The translations under genes and the position numbers were made by a program. Below are positions 33,387 to 41,008 of a stretch of 41,025 nucleotides of DNA, one piece after another. This DNA comes from an uncultured Collinsella sp. (GTDB taxonomy: Bacteria; Actinomycetota; Coriobacteriia; Coriobacteriales; Coriobacteriaceae): the NCBI GenBank assembly GCA_902470815.1, contig CABRHS010000018.1, positions 1-41,025 of the forward strand, written 5' to 3'. The notes beneath the pieces were generated by a model that was not told the origin of the DNA, made no database searches, and was given only the letters and a program-made list of their open reading frames with translations. Numbering within the stretch: the first letter of the stretch is position 1; the number at the start of each line of letters is the position of its first letter.

Positions 33387-34470
33387 TGAGTTCACTGTAC
33401 CTGCACAGTACGAGGACCTGACTCCTGCGCCGAACGTCGACAAGAAGACGCTCAACCGCATGGTCTGGCGTTCCTACTGGCTCCAGTCCTCGTTCAACTA
33501 CGAGACCATGCAGTCCGGTGGCTGGCTCTTCGCCATGGTTCCGGGCCTCGAGAAGGTTCACACCAACAAGAACGACCTCGCTGCGTCGATGTACCACAAT
33601 CTGGACTTCATCAACACGCACCCGTTCCTGGTCACCTTCGTTATGGGTATCGTTCTCTCCCTCGAGCAGAACAAGGTGGATACCCAGACCATCCGCTCCG
33701 TGCGTATTTCTGCTGCCTCCCCGCTGGGCGGCATCGGCGACGCCCTGTTCTGGCTGACGCTCGTGCCGATCACGGCCGGCATCACCTCCAACATGGCCAT
33801 CGAGGGCAACATCATCGCCCCGCTCATCTTCCTGATCGTCTTCCACGCGGCCCTCTTCGCTTGCCGCTTCGGTCTGATGAACTGGGCCTACAAGATGGGC
33901 ACCTCTGCCATCGACTCCCTGACCGCCAACATGCAGGCCTTCACCCGCGCTGCCGCCATCATGGGCTGCTTCGTGGTTGGCGCCCTGACGGTCAACATGG
34001 GTGGCACCCAGATCAACCTCAACATCCCGAACGGCACCACCCGTGGCCTCGCCGCTCACACCGTTGTGGTTTCCAACGAGGAGGCCGAGAACTTCGACCT
34101 CGCCATCGACACCGAGACCGCTGAGCCCGGTTCCCTCGGCATGACCGATGAGGCCGGCGAGGCTCTCAAGGCCGCCGACGCCGACGGCAACGCTGTCGAC
34201 TGCGGTATCGTCGATCTGGGCAACGGCATGAGCTCCGTGACCTACGCTGAGGTTACCGAGACCCCGGTTTCCTTCTCCGTGGCTTCCACGCTCGACACCG
34301 TTATGCCCAAGCTTGTCCCGCTCGCGCTGGTCATGCTGCTCTACTTCCTGTTCGCCAAGAAGAACTTCACCCCCATCAAGGGTATCGTTCTGATGCTCGT
34401 TATCGGCATCCTCGGCGCCCTCCCGCTCAACGAGTGGCTCGGCCTCACTTGGTGGACCGGTCTCTGGTAA
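33376..34470 (+). CDS. PTS mannose-family EIID component with extra extracytoplasmic insert
   Basis: Membrane partner of EIIC, 364 residues where family members have about 270-300. The N-terminal half is normal (RMVWRSYWLQSSFNYETMQS, AASPLGGIGDALFWLTLVPI). The surplus is an insert of about 75-80 residues at 221-300 (HTVVVSNEEAENFDLAID to SSVTYAEVTETPVSF), acidic and beta-rich, in the loop before the conserved TLDTVMPKLVPLALVM. The loop is probably exposed outside. Its role could be sugar capture or stabilisation. The frame has no sign of error. The operon ends with a strong terminator 46 bp downstream. Confidence 0.92.
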   Translation: MASNEFTVPAQYEDLTPAPNVDKKTLNRMVWRSYWLQSSFNYETMQSGGWLFAMVPGLEKVHTNKNDLAASMYHNLDFINTHPFLVTFVMGIVLSLEQNKVDTQTIRSVRISAASPLGGIGDALFWLTLVPITAGITSNMAIEGNIIAPLIFLIVFHAALFACRFGLMNWAYKMGTSAIDSLTANMQAFTRAAAIMGCFVVGALTVNMGGTQINLNIPNGTTRGLAAHTVVVSNEEAENFDLAIDTETAEPGSLGMTDEAGEALKAADADGNAVDCGIVDLGNGMSSVTYAEVTETPVSFSVASTLDTVMPKLVPLALVMLLYFLFAKKNFTPIKGIVLMLVIGILGALPLNEWLGLTWWTGLW

Positions 34471-34516
34471 TTCCAGTGGCCTGCTGAGGGCCCGTCTCCC
34501 CCAGATGCGCCTTCAT

Positions 34517-34553
34517 ACCCGGCGTGGGTCTTCGCGCCCACGCCGGGTTTTTT
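34517..34553 (+). terminator. Terminator of the first PTS operon
   Basis: A 12-bp perfect stem (34517-34528 with 34537-34548, arm ACCCGGCGTGGG) is followed by six T. It separates the PTS genes from the GntR regulator. Confidence 0.93.
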
Positions 34554-34665
34554 CTATACCGTTCATTTCTCCCGCACTCGCGACGCCCTTCCCGGCTCAT
34601 CCCATGGGTGGCGTGCCGCATGGAGCAAGCGGGTCACACATTCCCTTTGGCGGAGGCTCACGACT

Positions 34666-35397
34666 ATGGCGATCGCCGCTCGCAGACAACCCCTATATGA
34701 TCAGCTTGTCGACATCCTCACGGATAAGATCGAGCATGAGTACCGTGCGGGCGACATGATCCCCTCCGAGCGAGACCTGTCAGAGCGCTACGGTCTGTCG
34801 CGCACCACCGTCCGACTGGCCCTCCAGGAGCTCGAGCGTCTGGGCCTTGTCGTGCGACAGCATGGACGCGGCACCTTCGTCGCCGATCGGTCTGCGCAGA
34901 CCACCAATCTCATGCAGGCGTACAGCTTCACCGAGCAGATGCGTTCCCTCGGGCGCGACCCTCTCACCACTATTCTCGAGTTCAGCGATCTTGAGGCCGA
35001 TAAGAACCTCGCCGAGCACATGGGTGTTCGCCTTGGTGAGAGGCTCTACAAGATCAAACGGCTTCGCGCGGCCGACGGCATGCCCATGATGGTGGAGCGT
35101 TCGTACCTTCCCGTCCGCAAGTTCCTTTCGCTCAAGCGTCCCCTGCTTGAGACGACCCCGCTGTATGACATCATCGAGAAGAACTATCGAGAGAAGATCA
35201 GCGTTGCCGAGGAGGAGTTTTTCGCGAGCATCGCCCGCCCCGCTGACGCTCATCTGCTGGGCATCGCCGAGGGCGCCCCGGTCCTCGATTTGATTCGCAC
35301 CACCTATAACACCTCGAACGAGATCGTCGAGTACACCCTTTCGGTCGCACGTGCCGACCAGTTCAAGTACAAGGTGATGCATCGCAGGGGAGAGTAG
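34666..35397 (+). CDS. GntR/UTRA-family transcriptional regulator of amino-sugar genes
   Basis: The 243 residues have an N-terminal winged HTH (about 8-75: GDMIPSERDLSERYGLSRTT, VRLALQELERLGLVVRQHGR) and a UTRA ligand domain (about 95-235). Such HutC-type repressors (NagR/DasR, AgaR-like) respond to phosphorylated amino sugars. It lies between the PTS operon and agaS. TGGTTACWACCA dyads at both promoters (31137, 35583) and a 9/12 match before nagA are candidate sites. The start follows GGAGG. It is transcribed separately, after the strong PTS terminator. Confidence 0.9.
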   Translation: MAIAARRQPLYDQLVDILTDKIEHEYRAGDMIPSERDLSERYGLSRTTVRLALQELERLGLVVRQHGRGTFVADRSAQTTNLMQAYSFTEQMRSLGRDPLTTILEFSDLEADKNLAEHMGVRLGERLYKIKRLRAADGMPMMVERSYLPVRKFLSLKRPLLETTPLYDIIEKNYREKISVAEEEFFASIARPADAHLLGIAEGAPVLDLIRTTYNTSNEIVEYTLSVARADQFKYKVMHRRGE

Positions 35398-35580
35398 GGC
35401 CTTGGGTGGCCCCCGATCTCCGTGTCTGTTCGGAAGTGATGGGTCCGTCTACGGGAGTGCATCGCACTCGACCGACGTCGCGAGCGTCCGTGCCCGCCGA
35501 CGCATTCCCGTGGCCGGACCGCGCAAATGCGTTCGCCATGTATCGGCGTGTATGTGTCGAACGCGTGCAAATCTGGGCCA

Positions 35581-35611
35581 ACTGGTTACAACCACATAAC
35601 CAGTCTATAAT
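35581..35611 (+). promoter_or_regulatory. agaS promoter with overlapping GntR-type operator
   Basis: ACTGGTTA (35581-35588) and TAACCAGT (35597-35604) are perfect 8-bp arms. The dyad TGGTTACAACCA (35583-35594) lies within them. TGGTTA (35583-35588) also serves as a weak -35 at 17 bp from TATAAT (35606-35611). A repressor bound here would block RNA polymerase. Confidence 0.65.
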
Positions 35612-35656
35612 GAAACTAGCAAGTAAAGGCGTCAGCCAGAAAGAGAGGTATCATCC

Positions 35657-36820
35657 ATGTTCGAGAAGACTACGGAAGAACTCAACGAGATCGGCGGCTT
35701 CAACACCACCACCGAGATCAAGCAGCAGCCTGAGCTGTGGCTCGACACGCTGAACATCTACCGCGAGAACCTCGACGCCATCGAGTCCTTCCTGGCCGAC
35801 GCGCGCGCCATGGGCGAGGGCCGTCTGTCCGTCGTGTTCACCGGCGCCGGCACCTCCGACTACGTGGGCGACACCTGCGCCCCCTACCTGCGTCACGCTG
35901 GCGACACCAAGCTCTATGACTTCAAGCCCATCGCAACCACGGACATCGTGTCCGCTCCCCGCGATTTCCTGAACCCCGACGAGCCCACCGTCGTGGTCTC
36001 CTTCGCCCGCTCCGGCAACAGCCCCGAGTCCCTGGCCGCCGTGCAGGTCGCCAAGACGTATCTGAAGAACGTCAAGTTCATCAACATCACCTGCGCTCCC
36101 GAGGGTAAGCTCGCCGTCGAGTCCGAGGGCGACGCCGATCAGCTCACGCTGCTGATCCCTCGCGCCAACGACAAGGGCTTCGCCATGACTGGCTCCTACA
36201 GCTGCATGACCCTGCTCTCCACCCTCATCTTCGACACCGCGTCCCTCGAGCAGAAGACCGCTTGGGTCGAGGCTGCCGCCAAGCTGGGCGAGGACGTCGT
36301 CGCTCGCGAGTCCGAGATCGCCGAGTTCCTCTCCGGTGACTTCAACCGCGTGACCTACCTGGGTTCCGGCTCCTTCGTGGGCCTGGCTCAGGAGGCTCAG
36401 CTCAAGATCCTCGAGCTCGCCCACGGCCTGGTCGCCACCTCTTGGGACTCCTGCATGGGCTACCGTCACGGGCCCAAGTCCTTCGTCGATGACAAGACCA
36501 TCGTGTTCGTGTACATGAACAACGACGAGTACACCCGTCAGTACGACCTCGACATCCTGAACGAGATCAACGGCGACCAGATCGCCGCCAAGACCATCGC
36601 CATCCAGCAGGACGGCGCCACCAAGTTCGACGGCACCTCCTTCACCTTCGCCGGCGAGGCCCTTCCCGAGGGCTACCTGGCCCTGCCGTTCGTCATGGTC
36701 GCCCAGGTCATCTCCCTGCTCAACTCCGTGCGCGTGGGCAACACCCCGGACACCCCGTCCCCGTCCGGCACCGTGAATCGCGTCGTCAAGGGCGTGACCA
36801 TTCACCCCTTCGAGGCCTAA
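35657..36820 (+). CDS. agaS: SIS-domain sugar isomerase, AgaS family (galactosamine-6-phosphate deaminase/isomerase)
   Basis: Cytoplasmic enzyme of 387 residues with two SIS domains (about 45-190 and 215-360). Recognised features: FTGAGTSDYVGD, VVSFARSGNSPESLAAV, YLGSGSFVGLAQEAQLK and GYRHGPKSFVDDK (near 270). AgaS converts galactosamine-6-phosphate to tagatose-6-phosphate plus ammonia in the GalNAc pathway. Glucosamine-6-P deaminase relatives lack this layout, so GalNAc fits better than GlcNAc as the main substrate. Tagatose-6-phosphate kinase and aldolase are not in the window. Regulated by the operator/promoter just upstream; ends at a strong terminator. Confidence 0.88.
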   Translation: MFEKTTEELNEIGGFNTTTEIKQQPELWLDTLNIYRENLDAIESFLADARAMGEGRLSVVFTGAGTSDYVGDTCAPYLRHAGDTKLYDFKPIATTDIVSAPRDFLNPDEPTVVVSFARSGNSPESLAAVQVAKTYLKNVKFINITCAPEGKLAVESEGDADQLTLLIPRANDKGFAMTGSYSCMTLLSTLIFDTASLEQKTAWVEAAAKLGEDVVARESEIAEFLSGDFNRVTYLGSGSFVGLAQEAQLKILELAHGLVATSWDSCMGYRHGPKSFVDDKTIVFVYMNNDEYTRQYDLDILNEINGDQIAAKTIAIQQDGATKFDGTSFTFAGEALPEGYLALPFVMVAQVISLLNSVRVGNTPDTPSPSGTVNRVVKGVTIHPFEA

Positions 36821-36843
36821 TAGTCCTCGTAATCCTGAATTGA

Positions 36844-36884
36844 AGGCGCCCGCCCGGTCTGCAAGGACGGGCGGGCGCCTTTTT
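36844..36884 (+). terminator. Terminator of agaS
   Basis: A 13-bp perfect stem (36844-36856 with 36868-36880, arm AGGCGCCCGCCCG) is followed by TTTTT, 23 bp after the stop codon. Confidence 0.93.
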
Positions 36885-36907
36885 CACCCCGCGCCTTCGC
36901 CGCTATT

Positions 36908-36919
36908 TGGGTACAAACT
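36908..36919. promoter_or_regulatory. Degenerate GntR-type site before nagA
   Basis: TGGGTACAAACT matches 9 of 12 positions of TGGTTACAACCA but is not palindromic. It lies 35 bp before the nagA start. Weak candidate. Confidence 0.25.
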
Positions 36920-36953
36920 CAGTATGTGCATCAAAAACGTGTTAGGAGAACAC

Positions 36954-38114
36954 ATGAGCACCTATGCAATCAAGGCCGATGCCTTCTACCTGCCCACCCG
37001 TGTCGCCCGCGGCGGCTATCTCATGGTCGAGGACGGTCTGTTCGGCGAGCATGTGACCGAGCAGCCCGAGTGCGAGATCCTCGATTATTCCGGTCGCGAG
37101 ATCGCTCCCGGCTATGTCGACACGCACATCCACGGCTTTGACAACCATGACATCATGGACTGCAAGGCGGAGAGCGTCGCCGCGGTGTCCCGCGGAATCC
37201 TTCGCAATGGCGTGACCAGCTACCTGCCCACCACGCTCACCGCCAGCACCGAGCAGCTCGAGGCCGCCTGCGCCTCCGTTGCCGAGTACGTCGAGGCTGG
37301 AGACGATACGCCGCACGCCCGCATCCAGGGTATCTTCCTCGAGGGCCCCTTCTTCACCGAGAAGTACAAGGGCGCCCAGAACCCGGCTTACCTCTCCGCC
37401 CCCACCATGGAGAAGCTGAACGCCTGGCAGACCGCCGCGCACGGCCTCGTCAAGAAGATCGCCGTCGCCCCCGAGTACGATGGTGCCGTCGAGTTCACCG
37501 CCGAGGCCGTCAAGTCCGGCGTCGTGGTCGCCCTCGGTCATTCCGCGGCCACCTGCGATCAGGCGCAGGCCTGCCTCGACGCGGGCGCCAAGGTCTTCGT
37601 CCACACCTACAACGGCATGAGCGGCCTGCACCATCGCGAGCCCGGCATGGTTGGCGCGGCCCTCTCCAGCCAGGATAAATCCTACTCCGAGCTCATCTGC
37701 GATGGCCATCACGTCAACCCCATCTCCGCGGGCATCGTGATGCACGCCAAGGGCCACGAGCACGTCGCGCTCATCACCGACTGCATGTGCGCCGGCGGTA
37801 TGCCCGATGGCGACTACTTCCTGGGCGAGCTGCCCGTCGTCGTTGCCGGCGGCACCGCGCGCCTCAAGGACGGCGGTTCGCTGGCGGGCTCCATCCTCAA
37901 CATGAAGGACGGCGTCAAGAACGTCTTCGATTGGGGCGTCGCCAGCAAGGCCGAGGCCATCTACATGGCCACGCAGGCGCCCGCCGAGGCCAATGACATC
38001 GCCGACCAGTGCGGCTCCATCCGCCCCGGCCGTCATGCCGACTTCGTGGTGCTCAACCCCGACCTGACTCTCGTCGAGACCTACCTGGGCGGCGAGAGCG
38101 TCTACAAGGCGTAG
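36954..38114 (+). CDS. nagA: N-acetyl-hexosamine-6-phosphate deacetylase (NagA/AgaA)
   Basis: Metal-dependent amidohydrolase of 386 residues that removes acetyl from GlcNAc-6-P or GalNAc-6-P. Motifs: PGYVDTHIHGFD (His-X-His, about 57-61), GIFLEGPFFTEKYKGA with the metal Glu, VALGHSAATCDQA and VHTYNGMSGLHHREPG with His ligands, and ALITDCMCAGGMPDGDY with the catalytic Asp (about 273). It provides the free amino sugar phosphate for AgaS. It starts behind TTAGGAG, 70 bp after the agaS terminator, so it has its own promoter; a degenerate GntR-like site lies at 36908. Whether it prefers GalNAc-6-P (AgaA) or GlcNAc-6-P (NagA) cannot be told. Confidence 0.92.
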   Translation: MSTYAIKADAFYLPTRVARGGYLMVEDGLFGEHVTEQPECEILDYSGREIAPGYVDTHIHGFDNHDIMDCKAESVAAVSRGILRNGVTSYLPTTLTASTEQLEAACASVAEYVEAGDDTPHARIQGIFLEGPFFTEKYKGAQNPAYLSAPTMEKLNAWQTAAHGLVKKIAVAPEYDGAVEFTAEAVKSGVVVALGHSAATCDQAQACLDAGAKVFVHTYNGMSGLHHREPGMVGAALSSQDKSYSELICDGHHVNPISAGIVMHAKGHEHVALITDCMCAGGMPDGDYFLGELPVVVAGGTARLKDGGSLAGSILNMKDGVKNVFDWGVASKAEAIYMATQAPAEANDIADQCGSIRPGRHADFVVLNPDLTLVETYLGGESVYKA

Positions 38115-38164
38115 GTTTCGCGTCGACCCCACATCGATAGCGCGCCCGCAAGGCGCGTGCAGAT

Positions 38165-38204
38165 ACGCCCGATCGGCCATCTTGCGTGGTCGGTCGGGCG
38201 TTTT
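38165..38204 (+). terminator. Terminator of nagA
   Basis: Stem 38165-38180 with 38186-38201 (arm ACGCCCGATCGGCC, some G-U pairs) ends in TTTT, 50 bp after the stop. Confidence 0.75.
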
Positions 38205-38282
38205 GGATGCGGGCGCATTGTTGCGTGCGGGTGGCGCCTGGGGTCTTTCCGCTTTCAGGGACGAACCGGGTGGGCTGCCCGC

Positions 38283-39059
38283 CTATGCCTCGTCATGCGA
38301 CGCGACGGCGAGCCGGGTGGAGCCCTCCACGAGGGCGCGCTGCTCTGGCGTTATGCTCGCGTCGGTGATGAGCGCGTCGATGCGCTCAAGGTTGCAGAAG
38401 TTGTAGAAGTCCTGCAGCCCGATCTTGGCCGCATCGCACACGAGGTAACGCTCGCCGCTGCGGTCGCATGCGAGGGACTGGAGCCTGCCCTCGTTCAAAT
38501 TGGATGTGAACGCGGTGCCGTTGCTCACGCCGTTCGCGCCGATGAAGCACTTGTCGATCCCGATGGGGGCGAGCATCTCCTCCGTGACGGCGCCCACGAG
38601 GGATCCGGAGCGGCTGCGGTATTGCCCGCCCAGAATGCAGATCTCGATGGCGGGGTTGCGCTGGAGGATGTTGAAGGCGATGAGGCTGTTGGTCACCACG
38701 CGCAGGGGGATCGCGGGCAGCAGGCGCGCGATCGATGCGCAGGTCGACCCCGGGCCCAGGAAGACCGTGTCGTTCTCCCTGATGAGCGAGCACGCGGCGC
38801 GGGCGATGTCCTGCTTCTCGCGCGGGCGTATCGAGAGCTTCTCGAAATACGGGAGCTCGCTCGGGGGCGCTTGCAGGGGGCTGGGCAGGCGGATCCCGCC
38901 ATGTTCGCGGATCACGCGACCGGCTGCAGCGAGCTCGTCGAAGTCGCGGCGCGCGGTCATCTCGGAGATGCAGAAGGAGCGGGCGGCCTGCCTCACGGAG
39001 AGCGACCCCTGCTGATGGCACAGTTCGAGCAGTTTTTCCAGGCGTTCGGTTTTGAGCAT
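38283..39059 (-). CDS. DeoR-family transcriptional regulator (first)
   Basis: The 258 residues have a DeoR HTH (about 1-57: TERLEKLLELCHQQGSLSV, ISEMTARRDFDELAAAGRVI, HGGIRLP) and a C-terminal sugar-phosphate sensor domain (LGPGSTCASIARLLP, LGGQYRSRSGSLVGAV, FIGANGVSNGTAFTSN, LVCDAAKIG). This group represses carbohydrate genes until a phosphorylated sugar binds. Start set by GAAAGAAG before the ATG. It is followed on the minus strand by nothing but the nagA terminator and shares its direction with the second DeoR gene 52 bp upstream, so both may form one transcript. Confidence 0.88.
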   Translation of the reverse strand: MLKTERLEKLLELCHQQGSLSVRQAARSFCISEMTARRDFDELAAAGRVIREHGGIRLPSPLQAPPSELPYFEKLSIRPREKQDIARAACSLIRENDTVFLGPGSTCASIARLLPAIPLRVVTNSLIAFNILQRNPAIEICILGGQYRSRSGSLVGAVTEEMLAPIGIDKCFIGANGVSNGTAFTSNLNEGRLQSLACDRSGERYLVCDAAKIGLQDFYNFCNLERIDALITDASITPEQRALVEGSTRLAVASHDEA

Positions 39060-39111
39060 GGCGACTTCTTTCAAATGGCGATGGCCGGCGGGGGGGCGAT
39101 GCGCCCGCGCG

Positions 39112-39876
39112 CTAGCCGGTGATGACGTTGGTCCAGGATCGAAGCGCCTCGAGGTGCTCCGGGGCGGCGTCGGGGTTGGTGAACACGGCGTCTATGCGGT
39201 CGAGGGTGGTGAACGCGTAGTAATCGCGCCTGCCCACTTTCTGGTCATCGGTGACGACATATCGCTCATCGGCCTGATTCAGGGCGTCGGCGAGGACCGT
39301 GGCGGCGTCGATATGGGAGCCGAACACCTCGTTGCCGAAGATGCCGGTCGCGGAGACGAACGCCTTGGAGGCGGTGAGCCCGAAAAACCCGCTGTTGCTG
39401 CTCGGCAGGATGAAGACGCGGGTCTTGGGCCGGTACGTGCCGCCGATCAGGTAGAGGTCGACCTCGGTGTTGTCGGCGAGCAGGCTGAAGACGGGGGCGC
39501 TGTTGGTCAGCACGCGGATGCCTCGCTTGGGCAGGTACTCGCACATCATCTCGAGGGTCGAGCCTCCGCCCATGAAGATCGAGTCGCCCGCATGAACGTG
39601 CTGCGCGGCGAGCATAGCCGCGGCGCGCTTCTGCTGCACGTTCTGATGGCGCTTCTCATCATGGCTGTGGATGCGCGACAGGGTGGTCCCGTGGGCGCTG
39701 TGGGGAAGCTGGGCCCCTCCGTGGATGCGGGTGACGAGCCCCTCCGCGGAGAGGTCGGCGAGGTCGCGACGGACGGTCATGGTCGAGACGTCAAGTTCAT
39801 GGGCGATGTCGTTGACGGAGACCGTATGGCGCCGCTCAAGGAGATTGAGGATGGCTTGATGCCGCTCGGACTTCAC
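39112..39876 (-). CDS. DeoR-family transcriptional regulator (second), GTG start
   Basis: The 254 residues start at GTG behind a perfect AGGAGG; an upstream in-frame ATG (39942) lies within the operator and promoter and is unlikely. HTH: ERHQAILNLLERRHTVSVND, ELDVSTMTVRRDLADL; sensor domain: FMGGGSTLEMMCEYLPKR, LIGGTYRPKTRVFILP, FVSATGIFGNEVFGSHID, YVVTDDQKVGRRDYYAF. It is divergent from the second PTS operon. A perfect 22-bp palindrome overlapping its own -10 box suggests autorepression and control of that PTS. Confidence 0.88.
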   Translation of the reverse strand: MKSERHQAILNLLERRHTVSVNDIAHELDVSTMTVRRDLADLSAEGLVTRIHGGAQLPHSAHGTTLSRIHSHDEKRHQNVQQKRAAAMLAAQHVHAGDSIFMGGGSTLEMMCEYLPKRGIRVLTNSAPVFSLLADNTEVDLYLIGGTYRPKTRVFILPSSNSGFFGLTASKAFVSATGIFGNEVFGSHIDAATVLADALNQADERYVVTDDQKVGRRDYYAFTTLDRIDAVFTNPDAAPEHLEALRSWTNVITG

Positions 39877-39903
39877 AGTGCCTCCTAGGATGTTATTAAT
39901 AAT

Positions 39904-39925
39904 GTTCGTTTTAATTAAAACGAAC
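39904..39925. promoter_or_regulatory. Perfect 22-bp palindromic operator (DeoR type)
   Basis: The 22 bases are self-complementary, each half being GTTCGTTTTAA. The arm resembles GTTCGTTT-type half-sites of DeoR proteins. It covers the -10 box of the DeoR gene. The control region is AT-rich down to the PTS start, with several AAACAAAC/ACAACAAA runs that could hold extra half-sites. Confidence 0.75.
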
Positions 39926-39942
39926 AACAAACGTTCTGGCAA
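39914..39942 (-). promoter_or_regulatory. Promoter of the second DeoR gene
   Basis: Minus-strand TTGCCA (39942-39937), a 17-bp spacer and TTTAAT (39919-39914). The -10 box lies inside the palindrome, about 38 bp before the GTG start. Confidence 0.55.
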
Positions 39943-40056
39943 GTATGCCGCAATATGAACATACCTTTCACTGGCAAAAAGCTACCGTTTACGGATAGGA
40001 AGTAACAAACAAGCTGGTATAAAGGGCGAAAAATCGTATTTCTGCAAATTCGAACC

Positions 40057-40085
40057 TTGACAATACGGCAAACATCGAGAATCAT
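40057..40085 (+). promoter_or_regulatory. Promoter of the second PTS operon
   Basis: A consensus TTGACA (40057-40062), a 17-bp spacer and AATCAT (40080-40085) precede the EIIA gene by about 65 bp. The -10 box is weak, but the -35 box is perfect. Confidence 0.55.
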
Positions 40086-40149
40086 AAAGGCACAAAAACA
40101 AACAACAAAGAACGATTCAAACAAACATGAGCAAGGGAAGGTACCGCAC

Positions 40150-40587
40150 ATGCGCATCGGAGTAATCCTCGCAAGCCATGGAGAGTTCGCGCGAGCAGCC
40201 CTCGGCGCCGTCGAGATGATCGCGGGCAAGCAGCCCGACGTCGTCGCCCTCGGCCTGACCGCCGAGAAGAGCCTTGAGACGTTCGAGGCGGAGATGCGCG
40301 CGGCGTACGAGGAGCTCAATGCCGAGTGCGACCTGATCGTCACCCTCTGCGACATCTACGGCGGCACGCCGTTCAACGTCACCACCCGTTGCCTCCTCAA
40401 CGGCATGGACATGGTCGCCTACACCGGCCTCTCCATGCCCGTGGTCGTCGAGCTCCTGCTCACCCGCGACGGCCTTGACTCCGCGGAGGCCGTGCGCTCC
40501 CAGCTCGTCGCGGCGCACGCCGGGGCCCAGCAGGAGATCGCGGCGCCCGTCGTCGCGACGGACGATGAGGACGACCTCGACCTCTAA
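40150..40587 (+). CDS. PTS mannose-family EIIA component (second system)
   Basis: The 145 residues include the phosphorylated His10 in GVILASHGEFARA, TLCDIYGGTPFNVTTR and AYTGLSMPVVVELLLTR, all conserved in mannose-type EIIA. An acidic tail (DDEDDLDL) ends it, as in the first EIIA (DDETEEDGI). It starts behind AAGGGAAGG. It lies 150 bp before a second EIIB gene, so this is the 5' end of another complete PTS operon running out of the window, probably under the divergent DeoR regulator. Its sugar is unknown. Confidence 0.92.
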   Translation: MRIGVILASHGEFARAALGAVEMIAGKQPDVVALGLTAEKSLETFEAEMRAAYEELNAECDLIVTLCDIYGGTPFNVTTRCLLNGMDMVAYTGLSMPVVVELLLTRDGLDSAEAVRSQLVAAHAGAQQEIAAPVVATDDEDDLDL

Positions 40588-40741
40588 GGACACCGCGTCG
40601 ATCCCGGGCGCGCGCCCATGCCCCCATAGGGCGCGCGCATAACACACCGCCCGCGCGGTGCTCGCGTCTCTCGACGCCCGCGTGAGGGGATGGGGCAGCC
40701 AAGCGGCAAAGAAGGCAAGTGCGAACGATAAGGAGAACCTC

Positions 40742-41008
40742 ATGGCACTTAAGCTCGTCGACATCGATGACCGCCTGATCCACGGCCAGGTCGCCACCAC
40801 CTGGATTCCCGACTACGGCATCGAGTCCGCGATCATCGTTTCCGACAAGGTCGCCAACGACCCCGTGCAGAAGTCGGTCGCCGGCCTCGCGGTCCCCGAG
40901 ATCAAGGTCTCGGTCTTCGGCGTCGACAAGTTCATCGACGTCCTCAAGAAGACGACGCTCAAGAAGGCCATGAACTGCGCCCCGAAACTTGGACGCGATA
41001 AATACTAG
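40742..41008 (+). CDS. PTS mannose-family EIIB component, frame cut short near window end
   Basis: The ATG at 40742 follows AAGGAGAACC. Residues 1-78 are normal EIIB: the phospho-His14 is in DIDDRLIHGQVATTW, then VFGVDKFIDVLKKTTLKKA. After Lys-Lys-Ala the sequence becomes unrelated (MNCAPKLGRDKY) and stops after 88 residues, against about 160 for the intact EIIB at 32007-32489. The last ~50 bp also have no visible relation to EIIB. It may be a contig-end artefact, a chimeric join or a real truncation; the remainder of the operon is not visible. Confidence 0.75.
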   Translation: MALKLVDIDDRLIHGQVATTWIPDYGIESAIIVSDKVANDPVQKSVAGLAVPEIKVSVFGVDKFIDVLKKTTLKKAMNCAPKLGRDKY

